Below, piece after piece: positions 1-8,238 of a DNA stretch of 64,000 nucleotides (position 1 is its first letter; each line of letters begins with the position of its first letter). The DNA is from Psychrobium sp. MM17-31. Lineage in GTDB: Bacteria; Pseudomonadota; Gammaproteobacteria; Enterobacterales; Psychrobiaceae. A model generated the notes under the pieces. It searched no databases. It was not told where the DNA came from and saw only the letters and a program-made list of their open reading frames with translations. The translations under genes were made by a program, and so were the position numbers. Location of the stretch: contig NZ_JAKRGA010000001.1 of the NCBI RefSeq assembly GCF_022347785.1, positions 248,001 through 312,000 on the forward strand, written 5' to 3'.

Positions 1-59
1 CTATAGAACTGTGCTAGTTCGCTTGCTGATGGTGCTGCGTTAGTTATTTGAATGACCAT
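1..59 (-). CDS. 5' end of an unidentified gene (runs off the left edge)
   Basis: Only the first 19 codons are visible, reading MVIQITNAAPSASELAQFY with no stop. The ATG is preceded by GGAG (positions 65-68) with a 5-base spacer, which is the reason for calling a real start. The opening strand followed by an A-P-S turn and a helix resembles the N-terminus of GNAT acetyltransferases, but 19 residues cannot identify a family. It lies downstream of rraB on the same strand, beyond the rraB terminator. Confidence 0.5.
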   Translation of the reverse strand, partial: MVIQITNAAPSASELAQFY

Positions 60-104
60 TGATACTCCATTGAACAGCCGTTAGATTTGTCCAAATTTAG
101 CGAT

Positions 105-131
105 AAAAAAAGCGAATCATCAGATTCGCTT
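105..131 (-). terminator. Rho-independent terminator of rraB
   Basis: GCGAATC (112-118), loop ATCA, GATTCGC (123-129). The A-run at 105-111 becomes a U-run on the minus-strand transcript. It lies 19 bases beyond the rraB stop codon. Confidence 0.85.
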
Positions 132-149
132 TCTTCACAACACAAATTC

Positions 150-554
150 TTACTCGAAGTATTCTTCGTCGTCGAGCTCGTCACTTTGCACAACACCGTT
201 CTCATCGATGAAGTAAGTGCCCCAACCGTCATATTGAATTTTGTGCTTAAACGCTAAACGAATTAAAGCTTCAGTATCTTTGTCTAAACGCTCAACCTCA
301 AGTTTGTGGTCAATAGTCGCGTCAAAACAGTAAATGACTGCGCCGTCATCCAATTCAAGTTCTTCGGCATCTGACACTTCGAATCCTAACTTAAAGGCGT
401 CTACTGCCGCTTTTTCTAGTTGGTCAAAATTAGCACAAGAAAGGTGATGCTCAATTGGGTATTCAGCATCTGGGTTGCTACCATCAGCTAAAATACTCTC
501 AACAATCTCGCGATTATCAGCGTGCTGATGTTGAATTTCTTTTTCTACAGACAT
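150..554 (-). CDS. rraB: Ribonuclease E inhibitor RraB
   Basis: RraB binds RNase E and lowers its activity, changing mRNA decay in the cytoplasm. The 134-residue length fits the family (about 130-140). Recognisable blocks are the N-terminal helix with [12 protein letters not shown] near residue 27, [15 protein letters not shown] near residue 46, and the signature YDGWGTYF near residue 110, followed by the usual acidic tail ([10 protein letters not shown]). The ATG start gives the expected N-terminus. It sits alone, with its own terminator downstream and plsC upstream on the same strand. The assignment is from strong family resemblance; binding to RNase E in this organism is inferred. Confidence 0.93.
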   Translation of the reverse strand: MSVEKEIQHQHADNREIVESILADGSNPDAEYPIEHHLSCANFDQLEKAAVDAFKLGFEVSDAEELELDDGAVIYCFDATIDHKLEVERLDKDTEALIRLAFKHKIQYDGWGTYFIDENGVVQSDELDDEEYFE

Positions 555-612
555 GATTGTTCTCTATCAAATAATTAGCCGTATTATACCGCTAAATATT
601 CCGCAATGGGCG

Positions 613-1335
613 TTATTTTTCGTTGAGCTTAACAACTTCTGCGTCTAGCTGATCAAGCTTGGCTTGCATATCGCTGTGTGCTTTAGCTGCTACTTCACGC
701 ACATTGTCTTTGTTGATGGTTTCAACATCGATTGGTGGCATACTTTCAATGATCATAACGCCATTATTCCAGCGGTTTAGGCTGATGTGATCAGAACTAC
801 TCATAACAATCGGCACCACGTCGACTTTAGCTTGCATTGCCGTGTGGAATGCACCCGTTTTAAAAGGTAATAAGCCTCGGCCACGGCTGCGGGTTCCTTC
901 AGGAAAAATCCAAACCGATAAATTGTCTTTTAGCATTTTTTCGGCAGTTTGTGCGATGGTGCCCGCCGCTTTAGATTTGTTTTTGCGGTCAATTAAGATA
1001 TTGCCGCTTAACCAATACAGCTGACCGAAAAATGGAACCCAAATCAGGCTCTTCTTACCAAGGCTTACCACACCGCGTGTTACACCAGCAGAAATGGTGA
1101 CTACATCAAAATTATTTTGATGGTTGCCAATTACAACTTTCGATGTTTTTGATAAATCCTGCGGCACACGCACAATCAGCTTAATACCGAAAAGTGGTGC
1201 AAATCCCGATAACATTTTTGACATCAAAAAAGTATTATCACGATGAAATGGACGAATAAGGCAGATGAGGATACCACCGACTATTGCAATAATAATTAGT
1301 GGAAGTAAAAAAATGACACGAAGTACAGCAATCAT
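613..1335 (-). CDS. plsC: 1-acyl-sn-glycerol-3-phosphate acyltransferase (PlsC family)
   Basis: It transfers an acyl chain to the sn-2 position of lysophosphatidic acid, giving phosphatidic acid, at the inner membrane. The 240-residue protein has an N-terminal membrane segment (about residues 5-27), the catalytic HX4D motif (H72 in NHQNNFD, D77) and the acceptor-binding motif FPEGTRSRG (about residues 144-152), in the usual order and spacing. Length is normal for the family. It is followed downstream on the same strand by rraB, with a 58-base gap. Whether it is the main PlsC or a paralogue cannot be told from one window. Confidence 0.92.
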   Translation of the reverse strand: MIAVLRVIFLLPLIIIAIVGGILICLIRPFHRDNTFLMSKMLSGFAPLFGIKLIVRVPQDLSKTSKVVIGNHQNNFDVVTISAGVTRGVVSLGKKSLIWVPFFGQLYWLSGNILIDRKNKSKAAGTIAQTAEKMLKDNLSVWIFPEGTRSRGRGLLPFKTGAFHTAMQAKVDVVPIVMSSSDHISLNRWNNGVMIIESMPPIDVETINKDNVREVAAKAHSDMQAKLDQLDAEVVKLNEK

Positions 1336-1384
1336 TGGCGCCCTAAAACAGTGATTAGATAAATTGGCGCGTATTATGCGAAAT

Positions 1385-1414
1385 CAGCGTACAAATGTAT
1401 ACACCTGTACGCTG
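1385..1414 (-). other. Perfect 9-bp stem-loop between the 98-residue membrane gene and plsC
   Basis: CAGCGTACA (1385-1393), 12-base loop, TGTACGCTG (1406-1414). It lies 20 bases past the stop of the upstream minus-strand gene. No strong U-run follows, so it may be a weak terminator, an mRNA-stabilising hairpin or an operator for plsC. Confidence 0.45.
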
Positions 1415-1434
1415 AAATGTGGCTAGTTTCACGC

Positions 1435-1731
1435 TTAGTAATACATGAATAACGTAGTTAAACAAATAAAGAAACTTGCCATTACTGCGGTAAATAAGCC
1501 TTTACGGGCGACGATTTGCTTAAGAGGAAATTGAATTAGGTAGGCGCCAAAGAACATCCAATAGGTGCGCCACGCGCTGCCAACAAATAAACTCACAGCT
1601 TTTGGCTCTAACGGTTGGTCAATGGCCAAGAAGCGGATAACAAAATAACCTGCTTGTGACAACGACAACAAACCAAATACCACCATTAAAGCAGCAATGG
1701 TTAAACGGATAGCCCGTTCATTCTTTTTCAT
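1435..1731 (-). CDS. Small integral membrane protein of unknown function
   Basis: A 98-residue protein with three likely membrane helices (about residues 9-29, 52-70 and 78-96) and short basic loops. I do not recognise the family. It lies 47 bases downstream of the M28 peptidase gene on the same strand and could share its transcript; a 6-bp hairpin (TGGGCT at 1747-1752 with AGCCCA at 1766-1771) lies between them. No catalytic motif is visible. Confidence 0.7.
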   Translation of the reverse strand: MKKNERAIRLTIAALMVVFGLLSLSQAGYFVIRFLAIDQPLEPKAVSLFVGSAWRTYWMFFGAYLIQFPLKQIVARKGLFTAVMASFFICLTTLFMYY

Positions 1732-1778
1732 AACAATCTCTAACCATGGGCTTAGCGAGTTACTTAGCCCACTAATAC

Positions 1779-3110
1779 CTAATAAATTAAACCGCTTTTG
1801 TTAACTTTAGACGTATCAACACGGGTCGGCGTTGCTTTGCCATCAACTAAGGCTTGGCTACCGATAGCAATTGATTTGATCACTTGGGTCATCGACTCAA
1901 GATCAAGGCTAGCAACATCGTCAGACGCTTTGTGATAGTGCTTATCTTTATCAAGCTGAGTTGACGAAAAGCTGTGTGCCGGAACACCTAAACGCGCCAG
2001 AGTTGCGTTATCAGAGCGGTAGAATAAACGCTGCTCAGGATAAGGATCTGGGTAGATTTCAGTATTGATTGATTTTAAAGACTCATTCATCAATGGGCCA
2101 AGGTTAGAACGCTCATAACCCGTCATCCAGAATTTACCTGCGCCAAATTTAGACGGCTTACCAATCATTTCAATGTTTACCATCGCTACGATATTATCGG
2201 CGTCGATATGCGTTGAGAAATACTTAGAGCCATAGCCGCCAATTTCTTCAGCAGTAAATGCTGAGAATATTAGTGTGCGTTGATTATCACCTTGATCGCG
2301 GTAGTATTGCGCCAAGTTCATGATTGCAGTTGTACCAGACGCATCATCATCGGCGCCGTTGTATATCTTGTCGCCTTCCGCTTGCTCATCAACACCTAGG
2401 TGGTCGTAATGCGCTGAGAACAACACAACTTCTTTAGATTTACCAGGCAACACACCAACTACATTTGATAATGCTTGTGTCTTAACAGTGTTGGTCACAT
2501 TCACGGCAAGAGATTTAATGTCAGTTAATGGCGTCACAACCATCACTAGCGTGTTGTTAGTATTGATTTCAAACTTGTTCAAACCGCCACCAAAGTACGC
2601 CTGATAGCGCTTAAACATGCCTTCGTGTGCAGGGTCAATTACCACTAGATTGCTGCCACCACGTTGATTCAACTCGCCAACTTTGGCGCGAAAATCATCG
2701 TCTTTACCAATCACAGTTAACGCAACTGGCGTTGAATCGTCCCAATTTAGCATTTCGTTGCTTGTGGCAACGGCAACGTTTTCGCTGCTGATAGCTTCAC
2801 CATTTAGGTTTACCGCAACAGAATCTGCTTTAACGTTGTAAAGTGAAAAGCTTTGCTCGTAACTTTGTAAACCGTCAAGTGGCTTTAGCCCGGCTTCTTT
2901 AAAGCGCTTAGCGATAAATTCAGCCGCCTTGGTGATGCCTGGAGTAAATGTAGCGCGACCTTCTAACTCATCAGAGGCTAAATAAGTGACGTCATTGGTT
3001 ACAGTTTGTTGGTTAATTTCAGGAACTTTCTTAACGACTTCTTGTTTTGCGTCATTACACGCCACCTGAGTCACGGCTAATAAAATAGCCAAAGGAACGA
3101 TTTTTTTCAT
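1779..3110 (-). CDS. M28 family zinc metallopeptidase, secreted or lipid-anchored
   Basis: An aminopeptidase-type dinuclear zinc enzyme of family M28, exported to the envelope. I place the start at the ATG at 3110 (443 residues), because it begins a clean signal sequence (MKKIVPLAILLAVTQVACND) with AAGAAG upstream. The longer reading adds 18 residues that spoil the signal. The Val-Ala-Cys box suggests a lipoprotein with Cys at residue 18. The metal-ligand blocks are in order: SAHYDHLG, GADDDASG, FTAEEIG, NIEMIG and a final HYHKASDD. The fourth block has Glu where many M28 enzymes have Asp. A PA-type insert before the catalytic domain is likely. Substrate unknown. Confidence 0.88.
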   Translation of the reverse strand: MKKIVPLAILLAVTQVACNDAKQEVVKKVPEINQQTVTNDVTYLASDELEGRATFTPGITKAAEFIAKRFKEAGLKPLDGLQSYEQSFSLYNVKADSVAVNLNGEAISSENVAVATSNEMLNWDDSTPVALTVIGKDDDFRAKVGELNQRGGSNLVVIDPAHEGMFKRYQAYFGGGLNKFEINTNNTLVMVVTPLTDIKSLAVNVTNTVKTQALSNVVGVLPGKSKEVVLFSAHYDHLGVDEQAEGDKIYNGADDDASGTTAIMNLAQYYRDQGDNQRTLIFSAFTAEEIGGYGSKYFSTHIDADNIVAMVNIEMIGKPSKFGAGKFWMTGYERSNLGPLMNESLKSINTEIYPDPYPEQRLFYRSDNATLARLGVPAHSFSSTQLDKDKHYHKASDDVASLDLESMTQVIKSIAIGSQALVDGKATPTRVDTSKVNKSGLIY

Positions 3111-3360
3111 TGTTATTCTTCTTTGAATTGTTTGTGAAACAGTGGGGGATAGCTCCCAAACCACCGCGAAATAAAACTGGAGTTAATATATCGCCATCGC
3201 TGTTGATGAGCAAACCAATCACCCACTTTTTTGCTTTAAAACAGCAATTTGTAACAATTTTACCCAACTTCTAGAGTCAACCACGAAAAGCGATATCAAA
3301 AGCAACGTGCATTTGCGATAATTGCCCGCCTATTTTCAGTAACCATCGTGAAGAGCTTTT

Positions 3361-4002
3361 GTGATTTCCAACAAAATTTTTATTATCGGCCTGCCACGCA
3401 CCGCGACAACCAGCGTATGCAAAGCCATGGTTGAACTAGGTTTTACCACCGCACATACCGCCTACATCCAAAAAACCTTCGACCAAGCGCAAGTTATTGC
3501 CGACACGCCAATATTTTGCGATTACCAGCAGCTCGATAAGTTTTATCCCAACAGTAAATTCATTCACTTAAAGCGCGAAATGAACGTATGGGTACCATCG
3601 ATTCGACAATTGCTAGAACGCATGCTGCACAACCTACAACGCACCGACGGCGGTTTTAATCCGTATCTGCGCCGTTGCTATCACGACATTTTTCAGCCTC
3701 TCACCGCAGATAATATCGCTAGCGATGACTTTCTTATCGAGTGTTATCAGCGTCACCAACAAGGAATCGAGGCGTATTTTAAAGGCCGTGAGCAAGATTT
3801 ACTTAGCATCGATGTCAGCCAAGCAGGCAGCTATCAAGCTCTATTAGATTTTGTGGGGATCACTGATAGTGACAAAGATGATTTCGAACGTGTGAATATT
3901 GGCGGCAAAGTTACCGCATGGAAGCAAGTTGAAAGTGAATATAAGGTTGAGTCCACCCGCCGCGGCCGCATCGACAAGCTCGATTACCTTGAGAATAAAT
4001 AA
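3361..4002 (+). CDS. Sulfotransferase-family protein
   Basis: A 213-residue cytosolic P-loop-like protein. The 5'-phosphosulfate-binding loop GLPRTATTS is at about residues 10-18, and the second cofactor-binding block FIHLKREMNVWVPS at about residues 69-82. These are the two hallmarks of PAPS-dependent sulfotransferases. Bacterial proteins of this size and pattern are common, but acceptors are mostly unknown. The start is GTG with GAAGAG a few bases upstream; no better ATG fits the N-terminal strand. It is divergent from the M28 peptidase across about 250 bases and upstream of miaE. No carbohydrate gene neighbours hint at the acceptor. Confidence 0.78.
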   Translation: MISNKIFIIGLPRTATTSVCKAMVELGFTTAHTAYIQKTFDQAQVIADTPIFCDYQQLDKFYPNSKFIHLKREMNVWVPSIRQLLERMLHNLQRTDGGFNPYLRRCYHDIFQPLTADNIASDDFLIECYQRHQQGIEAYFKGREQDLLSIDVSQAGSYQALLDFVGITDSDKDDFERVNIGGKVTAWKQVESEYKVESTRRGRIDKLDYLENK

Positions 4003-4046
4003 GTAGCTAAAAACTTAGCTTGAATCAAAAACGTGGATAAATGCCC

Positions 4047-4074
4047 TTTACCTAATGTGATTGCCTTAGGTAAA
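4047..4074 (+). other. Perfect 9-bp inverted repeat upstream of miaE
   Basis: TTTACCTAA (4047-4055), 10-base spacer, TTAGGTAAA (4066-4074). It is 45 bases after the sulfotransferase stop and 37 bases before the miaE ATG. It is AT-rich with no U-run, so an operator or a weak hairpin is as likely as a terminator. Confidence 0.4.
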
Positions 4075-4111
4075 ATCCCGCCCAAGAAATAAAGCACCTA
4101 ACAAAAGAATT

Positions 4112-4684
4112 ATGTTTGAATTAAAATTTGATACCCCAGACGCGTGGACAGACGCGGTGATGGAGAACTTCGAGTTCTTCTTGCAAGATCACGCTTCAGC
4201 CGAGAAAAAAGCCTCAGGCATGGCAATGTCAATGCTATCTCACTATCCAGATCGCGCTAAACTAGTGCGCGCCATGACCGATTTAGCACTCGAAGAAATG
4301 ATTCACTTTAAGCAGGTGTTAAAGCTAATGACAGCGCGCGGCGTAATTTTAGGACAAGACAAACGCGACCAGTACATCACCGAAATCCGTAATCTGTTTC
4401 GCCGCGGCGGCAAGCACTTTATGCTAGATCGCCTAATCGTTGCTGGTGTTATCGAAGCCCGTGGTTACGAGCGTTTTTCTATGGTTGCCAAAGCCCTACC
4501 ACCGGGCAAAGACAAAGACTTTTACGACGGCATCGCTAAATCAGAAGCCAAACACAAAGATTTATTCATCGAACTCGCTTACGAATACTTCGACAAAGCC
4601 GAAGTAGACGCACGTCTTGAAGAAATCCTTATCGCCGAAGCAGACATCTGCTCACGCCTACCGTTCACTGGTGCATTACACTAG
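4112..4684 (+). CDS. miaE: tRNA-(ms2io6A)-hydroxylase MiaE
   Basis: An oxygen-dependent diiron enzyme that hydroxylates the isopentenyl chain of ms2i6A at position 37 of tRNAs reading U-starting codons. The 190-residue four-helix ferritin-like fold shows the expected iron-ligand helices: LALEEMIHF (about residues 57-65, Glu and ExxH), EARGYERF (about residues 110-117) and KSEAKHKDLF (about residues 140-149, a second ExxH). Length and order fit MiaE. It stands alone, with an inverted repeat upstream and a terminator just after. Its presence implies MiaA and MiaB elsewhere in the genome (inference). Confidence 0.93.
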   Translation: MFELKFDTPDAWTDAVMENFEFFLQDHASAEKKASGMAMSMLSHYPDRAKLVRAMTDLALEEMIHFKQVLKLMTARGVILGQDKRDQYITEIRNLFRRGGKHFMLDRLIVAGVIEARGYERFSMVAKALPPGKDKDFYDGIAKSEAKHKDLFIELAYEYFDKAEVDARLEEILIAEADICSRLPFTGALH

Positions 4685-4692
4685 AGAATACT

Positions 4693-4720
4693 AATGCGCT
4701 GCGGGAGTGGCGCATTTTCT
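4693..4720 (+). terminator. Terminator of miaE
   Basis: AATGCGC (4693-4699), 10-base loop, GCGCATT (4710-4716), then TTCT. It starts 8 bases after the miaE stop codon. Confidence 0.7.
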
Positions 4721-4736
4721 ATAACCAACTCACTAT

Positions 4737-5381
4737 CTATAAAATAACACCACTTGACTCAATTGTTCGTTTGATTATATCTACGTCTAAACGATACCAA
4801 GAAATAATTTGTTGGCCCTCTATTAAAGTGACAGTCACATCAAAAAGACCATTCTCTAGCATAGAAATACTATCAATTTTCATTGTCGCATTAAGATGCT
4901 TTGCAAAAGCTGTCCAGTTTCCAACTAAAGTTAGGTCGTTATCTGAATTGTACTTCTGTTTCTGAGCCTGAAGTAACATATCTACAATTGGTTTAATAAG
5001 CCCAAGATCAAAATCTGTTGCAGTCTTGAAACTCAACGTTTGGTCAATAAGCGAAGAAGGGGCATATTTAATATCTCGATAATTAACAACATCGTATTCA
5101 AAAGCTGCGGTGTTTTTGTTTGGTTTGGCCTTAATAATTCTAGTCACATTTCTATACTGAATTGACCCATTATATGTAGTAAATTTCGAGAAATAATAAG
5201 CATCATACATATAAACATCATGCTCAATCGCATACTTTTTACCGCTAGCTTGCTGCACCTCAAAACTATTCCCAATAGCTTCAATAAGTACTGTCTCTAA
5301 TTCCTCATCGTTCATTAATGTGTAATCTTTTGCCGAACAATATTGAGAGATTAGCAACAGTATCAGTAAAAGTTTTCTCAT
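4737..5381 (-). CDS. Exported protein of unknown function
   Basis: A 214-residue protein with a clear N-terminal signal peptide (MRKLLLILLLISQYCSA, cleavage likely after residue 17). The mature part is mixed strand and helix with no motif I recognise. Features include a YMYDAYYF aromatic stretch near residue 58 and a GLIKPIVDMLLQAQKQ helix near residue 127. It is convergent with miaE and divergent from the next membrane gene. It begins a run (4.7-7.1 kb) of small unrecognised genes that look lineage-specific. Confidence 0.7.
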   Translation of the reverse strand: MRKLLLILLLISQYCSAKDYTLMNDEELETVLIEAIGNSFEVQQASGKKYAIEHDVYMYDAYYFSKFTTYNGSIQYRNVTRIIKAKPNKNTAAFEYDVVNYRDIKYAPSSLIDQTLSFKTATDFDLGLIKPIVDMLLQAQKQKYNSDNDLTLVGNWTAFAKHLNATMKIDSISMLENGLFDVTVTLIEGQQIISWYRLDVDIIKRTIESSGVIL

Positions 5382-5497
5382 TATTTATCCATTCCGAACA
5401 TTAGAAGAGTTGTATTTAGTTTCTGATTAATGCATAAAATGTCGATGACACTGTCACACAAATAAACTACCGATACAATTAATTAGAAAAAGAAAAA

Positions 5498-5926
5498 ATG
5501 CAATACAAAAACACTCAAATTGGCACCGCAATGCTCGTCATCTTCGGCTTAGTATTCTCGCTGCTCGTCCTTGCTTCAATTAGCGAGCCACAAGAATCTA
5601 TTTGGTTTGCTTACGTTATTGTTGGCGTTGTTGCCCTGCTCTTTTCGAGCCTTACTATTTCTGTCGATAATAGTGAAATAAAATGGTTTTTCGGTCCCAA
5701 GTTTTGGAATAAATCTCTCCAGTTATCCGAAATAGAGTCAGCAAAGATAATTGAAACTAAGTGGTATTACGGTTTTGGTATTCGTTTGATTTCGACTGGT
5801 TGGCTCTATAATGTTTCAGGGCTAACAGCCGTCGAACTGCAACTTATAGACAAAACGACAGTTACTTTAGGAACTAATGATTCTAAGAATTTACTAAAAG
5901 CCATTGGACGAAACTTAAAAAAATAA
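5498..5926 (+). CDS. Two-helix membrane protein with a PH-like C-terminal domain
   Basis: A 142-residue protein. Two adjacent membrane helices (about residues 10-28 and 35-55) are followed by a strand-rich segment (ISVDNSEIKWFFG to the end) closing in a helix with SKNLLKAIGRNLKK. This is the usual outline of small bacterial PH-like membrane proteins; function unknown. The ATG is preceded by AGAAAAAG. It lies 66 bases upstream of the next plus-strand gene and is probably cotranscribed with it. Confidence 0.68.
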   Translation: MQYKNTQIGTAMLVIFGLVFSLLVLASISEPQESIWFAYVIVGVVALLFSSLTISVDNSEIKWFFGPKFWNKSLQLSEIESAKIIETKWYYGFGIRLISTGWLYNVSGLTAVELQLIDKTTVTLGTNDSKNLLKAIGRNLKK

Positions 5927-5992
5927 ACTGCATATTTTGTTTTTACTGCCGACAATAAAAATAAAGCAACTATCAAAGAAAAGGAATTCACG

Positions 5993-6640
5993 TTGAAAGC
6001 TAAAATAATCTTGTCATTACTCTTAGTTGCGGCTATCACAATCTATGTAATGGTAAACACTAATAACAAAGAAAAACCTACAGTTTCGACTAGTTCAACA
6101 GCGCCTAAAGCATCGAATCTAACCAATCCAATAATTGAATCAACTCCAGTCGATATTAACCAGACACACACAAAGATGGACGAAGGGCTAGCTCAACTAG
6201 AAAGCCCCAAAATAGATGTAGCAACTCGCTTTGCACAAATCTATGACGAGAAAACGCACGCTGTAAACCTTCACGCATTAAATACGGCAATAAATAACGA
6301 CGAATTTTCAGGACTGGTAGAGCATCTTACTTTTAGCAATTCCCAAAGCATCGAATTCTCCACTAAAATTCAACAAGCACTCCAAGAAGTCATTTCACAA
6401 GATACCAACGGTTACGTTGATGCTATAGGTTGCTACGAAAGTTTGTGTTTAGCACAAATAGCCTCGGCAACTAAGTTTACCGATGCACAGACGTCCAAAT
6501 TTATAAAAGCAATAGACCACAATAATGTGGTGCAGAGTTTCAAAGAAGAAAATGGAGAATACATTTATCAATATGCGTTTAGCTCGGGAAAAACGGCGAC
6601 TGTGATAATGTCACCGGCTGTTGGAACTAAGAATAAGTAA
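5993..6640 (+). CDS. Membrane-anchored periplasmic protein of unknown function
   Basis: A 215-residue protein starting at TTG with AAGGAA 6 bases upstream. One N-terminal membrane anchor (about residues 4-20) is followed by a Ser/Thr/Asn-rich linker and a mostly helical C-terminal domain. A GCYESLCLAQI block near residue 146 holds two cysteines that could form a disulfide in the periplasm. The 3' end overlaps the convergent gene by 14 bases. No family recognised. Confidence 0.68.
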   Translation: MKAKIILSLLLVAAITIYVMVNTNNKEKPTVSTSSTAPKASNLTNPIIESTPVDINQTHTKMDEGLAQLESPKIDVATRFAQIYDEKTHAVNLHALNTAINNDEFSGLVEHLTFSNSQSIEFSTKIQQALQEVISQDTNGYVDAIGCYESLCLAQIASATKFTDAQTSKFIKAIDHNNVVQSFKEENGEYIYQYAFSSGKTATVIMSPAVGTKNK

Positions 6641-7070
6641 AGAGTCCAAAAACTAGCATCGCTAAAACAAGGAAAATAATTCGCCAAAACGGCAATACAA
6701 GTGTCTTTTGCCGTTTGCCTGTCGTATCCACAAACAACCAACTCAAAAGTCTACTACGCCAACCTAACTGCTTGTTTTTAATCCCATCTGAAGTAGCGAT
6801 TTTATGAAGTTTGACATCGATATAAGTTGCTCCAAAGCCCTTTACATCTTCTAGCAGCAAATTTTTATGAAAATCGACTAGATCAGTATCGAAATCTATA
6901 ACTCGGGTCACTCTTAAAACGTAGTCCTTGGCAGCTATCTTTTTAACTGAAAAGTCAGAACCAATACCAGAAGCTGAAATACTACGGCAAGCGCTTTTGA
7001 TTTGCCTTTCTGAGCTAAAAGCAAAAGAAAACACCACGCTGTGACTTCCTGTCAAATCAAATTGCTGCAC
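6627..7070 (-). CDS. Unknown protein with a C-terminal membrane anchor
   Basis: A 147-residue protein with a soluble N-terminal domain and a single C-terminal helix (WRIIFLVLAMLVFGLF, about residues 128-143). The start is GTG: its G is the last base of the TAG stop of the upstream DUF1801 gene, so translation is probably coupled. The soluble part runs helix, two strands, helix, then GFGATYIDV, an outline loosely like RraB (which ends DGWGTYF). The match is too weak to name it so. Unknown role. Confidence 0.62.
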   Translation of the reverse strand: MQQFDLTGSHSVVFSFAFSSERQIKSACRSISASGIGSDFSVKKIAAKDYVLRVTRVIDFDTDLVDFHKNLLLEDVKGFGATYIDVKLHKIATSDGIKNKQLGWRSRLLSWLFVDTTGKRQKTLVLPFWRIIFLVLAMLVFGLFTYS

Positions 7071-7486
7071 TAATCCAACGCCTTATCAATACATTCATAA
7101 CGCTGGCGCATAATATCTACGCTGCCAGCGATTATCTCTTTTAAGACAGCTAAATCGACATCGGCGAGTTTGTTAATGATTAAACACGACTTGCCGATTT
7201 TGTGCTTACCGAGCACGGCGAGTTGCTCAGCGAAGGGTTCAAAGCCCGGCATAATATAAACCGACAAGTTTTGTTTACGCGGCGCAAAGCCCGTCACCAT
7301 CCAGTCCCCTTCCCGGCCACTGGCATAGCGGAAATGATATTGACCAAAACAAACGATGTTCTTATAGATATACGCCTGATAGCCTGTGACTTCTTCAAAT
7401 AGCGCTAGCAAAGTTTCGCTATCGTCGCGTTTTTTCTCAGTTGGCAGCGAGTGAAAGTAGGCTTGAATATCATCATACTGGCTCAT
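7070..7486 (-). CDS. DUF1801 (YdhG-like) domain protein
   Basis: A 138-residue soluble protein with the DUF1801 outline: an N-terminal helix with DIQAYFHSLPTEKK, then MVTGFAPRKQNLSVYIMPGF (about residues 62-81), GKHKIGKSCLIINKLADVDL (about residues 93-112), and a final helix. The family is small, cytosolic and often near transport or stress genes; the biochemical role is not established. It lies 20 bases downstream of the marC-like gene and overlaps the following gene by one base, so all three probably form one transcript. Confidence 0.82.
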   Translation of the reverse strand: MSQYDDIQAYFHSLPTEKKRDDSETLLALFEEVTGYQAYIYKNIVCFGQYHFRYASGREGDWMVTGFAPRKQNLSVYIMPGFEPFAEQLAVLGKHKIGKSCLIINKLADVDLAVLKEIIAGSVDIMRQRYECIDKALD

Positions 7487-7506
7487 AATTATTTCCTTTC
7501 GTTCAA

Positions 7507-8121
7507 TTACTTCATGGTCGCTACCACAGCAGTAACACCCACAATGACCATTTGAGTGCCGATAACTGCTAAAATAAGCCCCATTAAACGAGTGACAATG
7601 CTCAGGCCGCTTTCGCCGATAACGGCTAAGATGCGTGAACTAAATACAAAGCACACAAAGGTAATCACACAGAGCACTGCAAACATGCCCATCGTCATTA
7701 AGATAGCCGCTGAGCTGCCAGATGACGCGTAATTCATTGCAGTTGCAATGGTGCCTGGCCCAGCAAGTAACGGCACAGCAAGTGGCGATACTGAAACATC
7801 GCCCGCTTCTTGCTCCGTAGAATGTAGCTTAGAGCCAGCGCCATTAAGCATGTGATAGCCCACTAAAAAGACTAATATCCCGCCCGTGATACGCAGCGCA
7901 GAAATAGTGATGCCAAACAAATGGAAAATCGCATTACCAAGTAGCGCAAAGGCAAGAATGACGCAGAAGGTAATCACTAGTGCTTTTAAGGCAATTTTAA
8001 TTTGCTCTGCTTTAGGTTTATGACCAGCGAGACCAGCAAATACAGCGGTGTTGGCGATTGGATTCATAATGGCAAAGAAACCTAAGAATATCGTTGCCAA
8101 TTGGGTATAAAGATCGTTCAT
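7507..8121 (-). CDS. MarC family integral membrane protein
   Basis: A 204-residue protein with about six membrane helices. Diagnostic pieces are GFFAIMNPIANTAVF at about residue 14 and the matching second-half block SPLAVPLLAGPGTIATAM near residue 111, which reflect the internal duplication of the MarC/UPF0056 family. Family members were once linked to multiple antibiotic resistance, but this is not their proven role. They are treated as possible amino-acid or small-molecule exporters. First gene of a likely three-gene unit with the DUF1801 gene and the tail-anchored protein. Confidence 0.87.
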   Translation of the reverse strand: MNDLYTQLATIFLGFFAIMNPIANTAVFAGLAGHKPKAEQIKIALKALVITFCVILAFALLGNAIFHLFGITISALRITGGILVFLVGYHMLNGAGSKLHSTEQEAGDVSVSPLAVPLLAGPGTIATAMNYASSGSSAAILMTMGMFAVLCVITFVCFVFSSRILAVIGESGLSIVTRLMGLILAVIGTQMVIVGVTAVVATMK

Positions 8122-8206
8122 GTTAAATCTTAATTATTCCAGTAAGTTAATTCTAATAATGTGAAGAATTATAATATTAATCAAATACTTTAAAACTCAT
8201 CAAGCA

Positions 8207-8231
8207 TAAAAAAGCCACACTATTGTGTGGC
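8207..8231 (-). terminator. Terminator of the DUF885 gene
   Basis: GCCACAC (8214-8220), loop TATT, GTGTGGC (8225-8231). Six A bases at 8208-8213 give the U-run on the minus strand. It begins 7 bases after the stop codon at 8239. Confidence 0.85.
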
Positions 8232-8238
8232 CTCTTAA

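Noticed and set aside
44-232. 62-residue minus-strand reading frame over the rraB end
   Set aside because: It overlaps both the rraB terminator and the 3' end of rraB, and its sequence is low-complexity Ser/Leu without a ribosome site. The frame at 1-59 with a GGAG site is better.
4047-4074. Inverted repeat before miaE as a riboswitch
   Set aside because: Only one AT-rich hairpin, no second structure or conserved core; nothing supports ligand binding.
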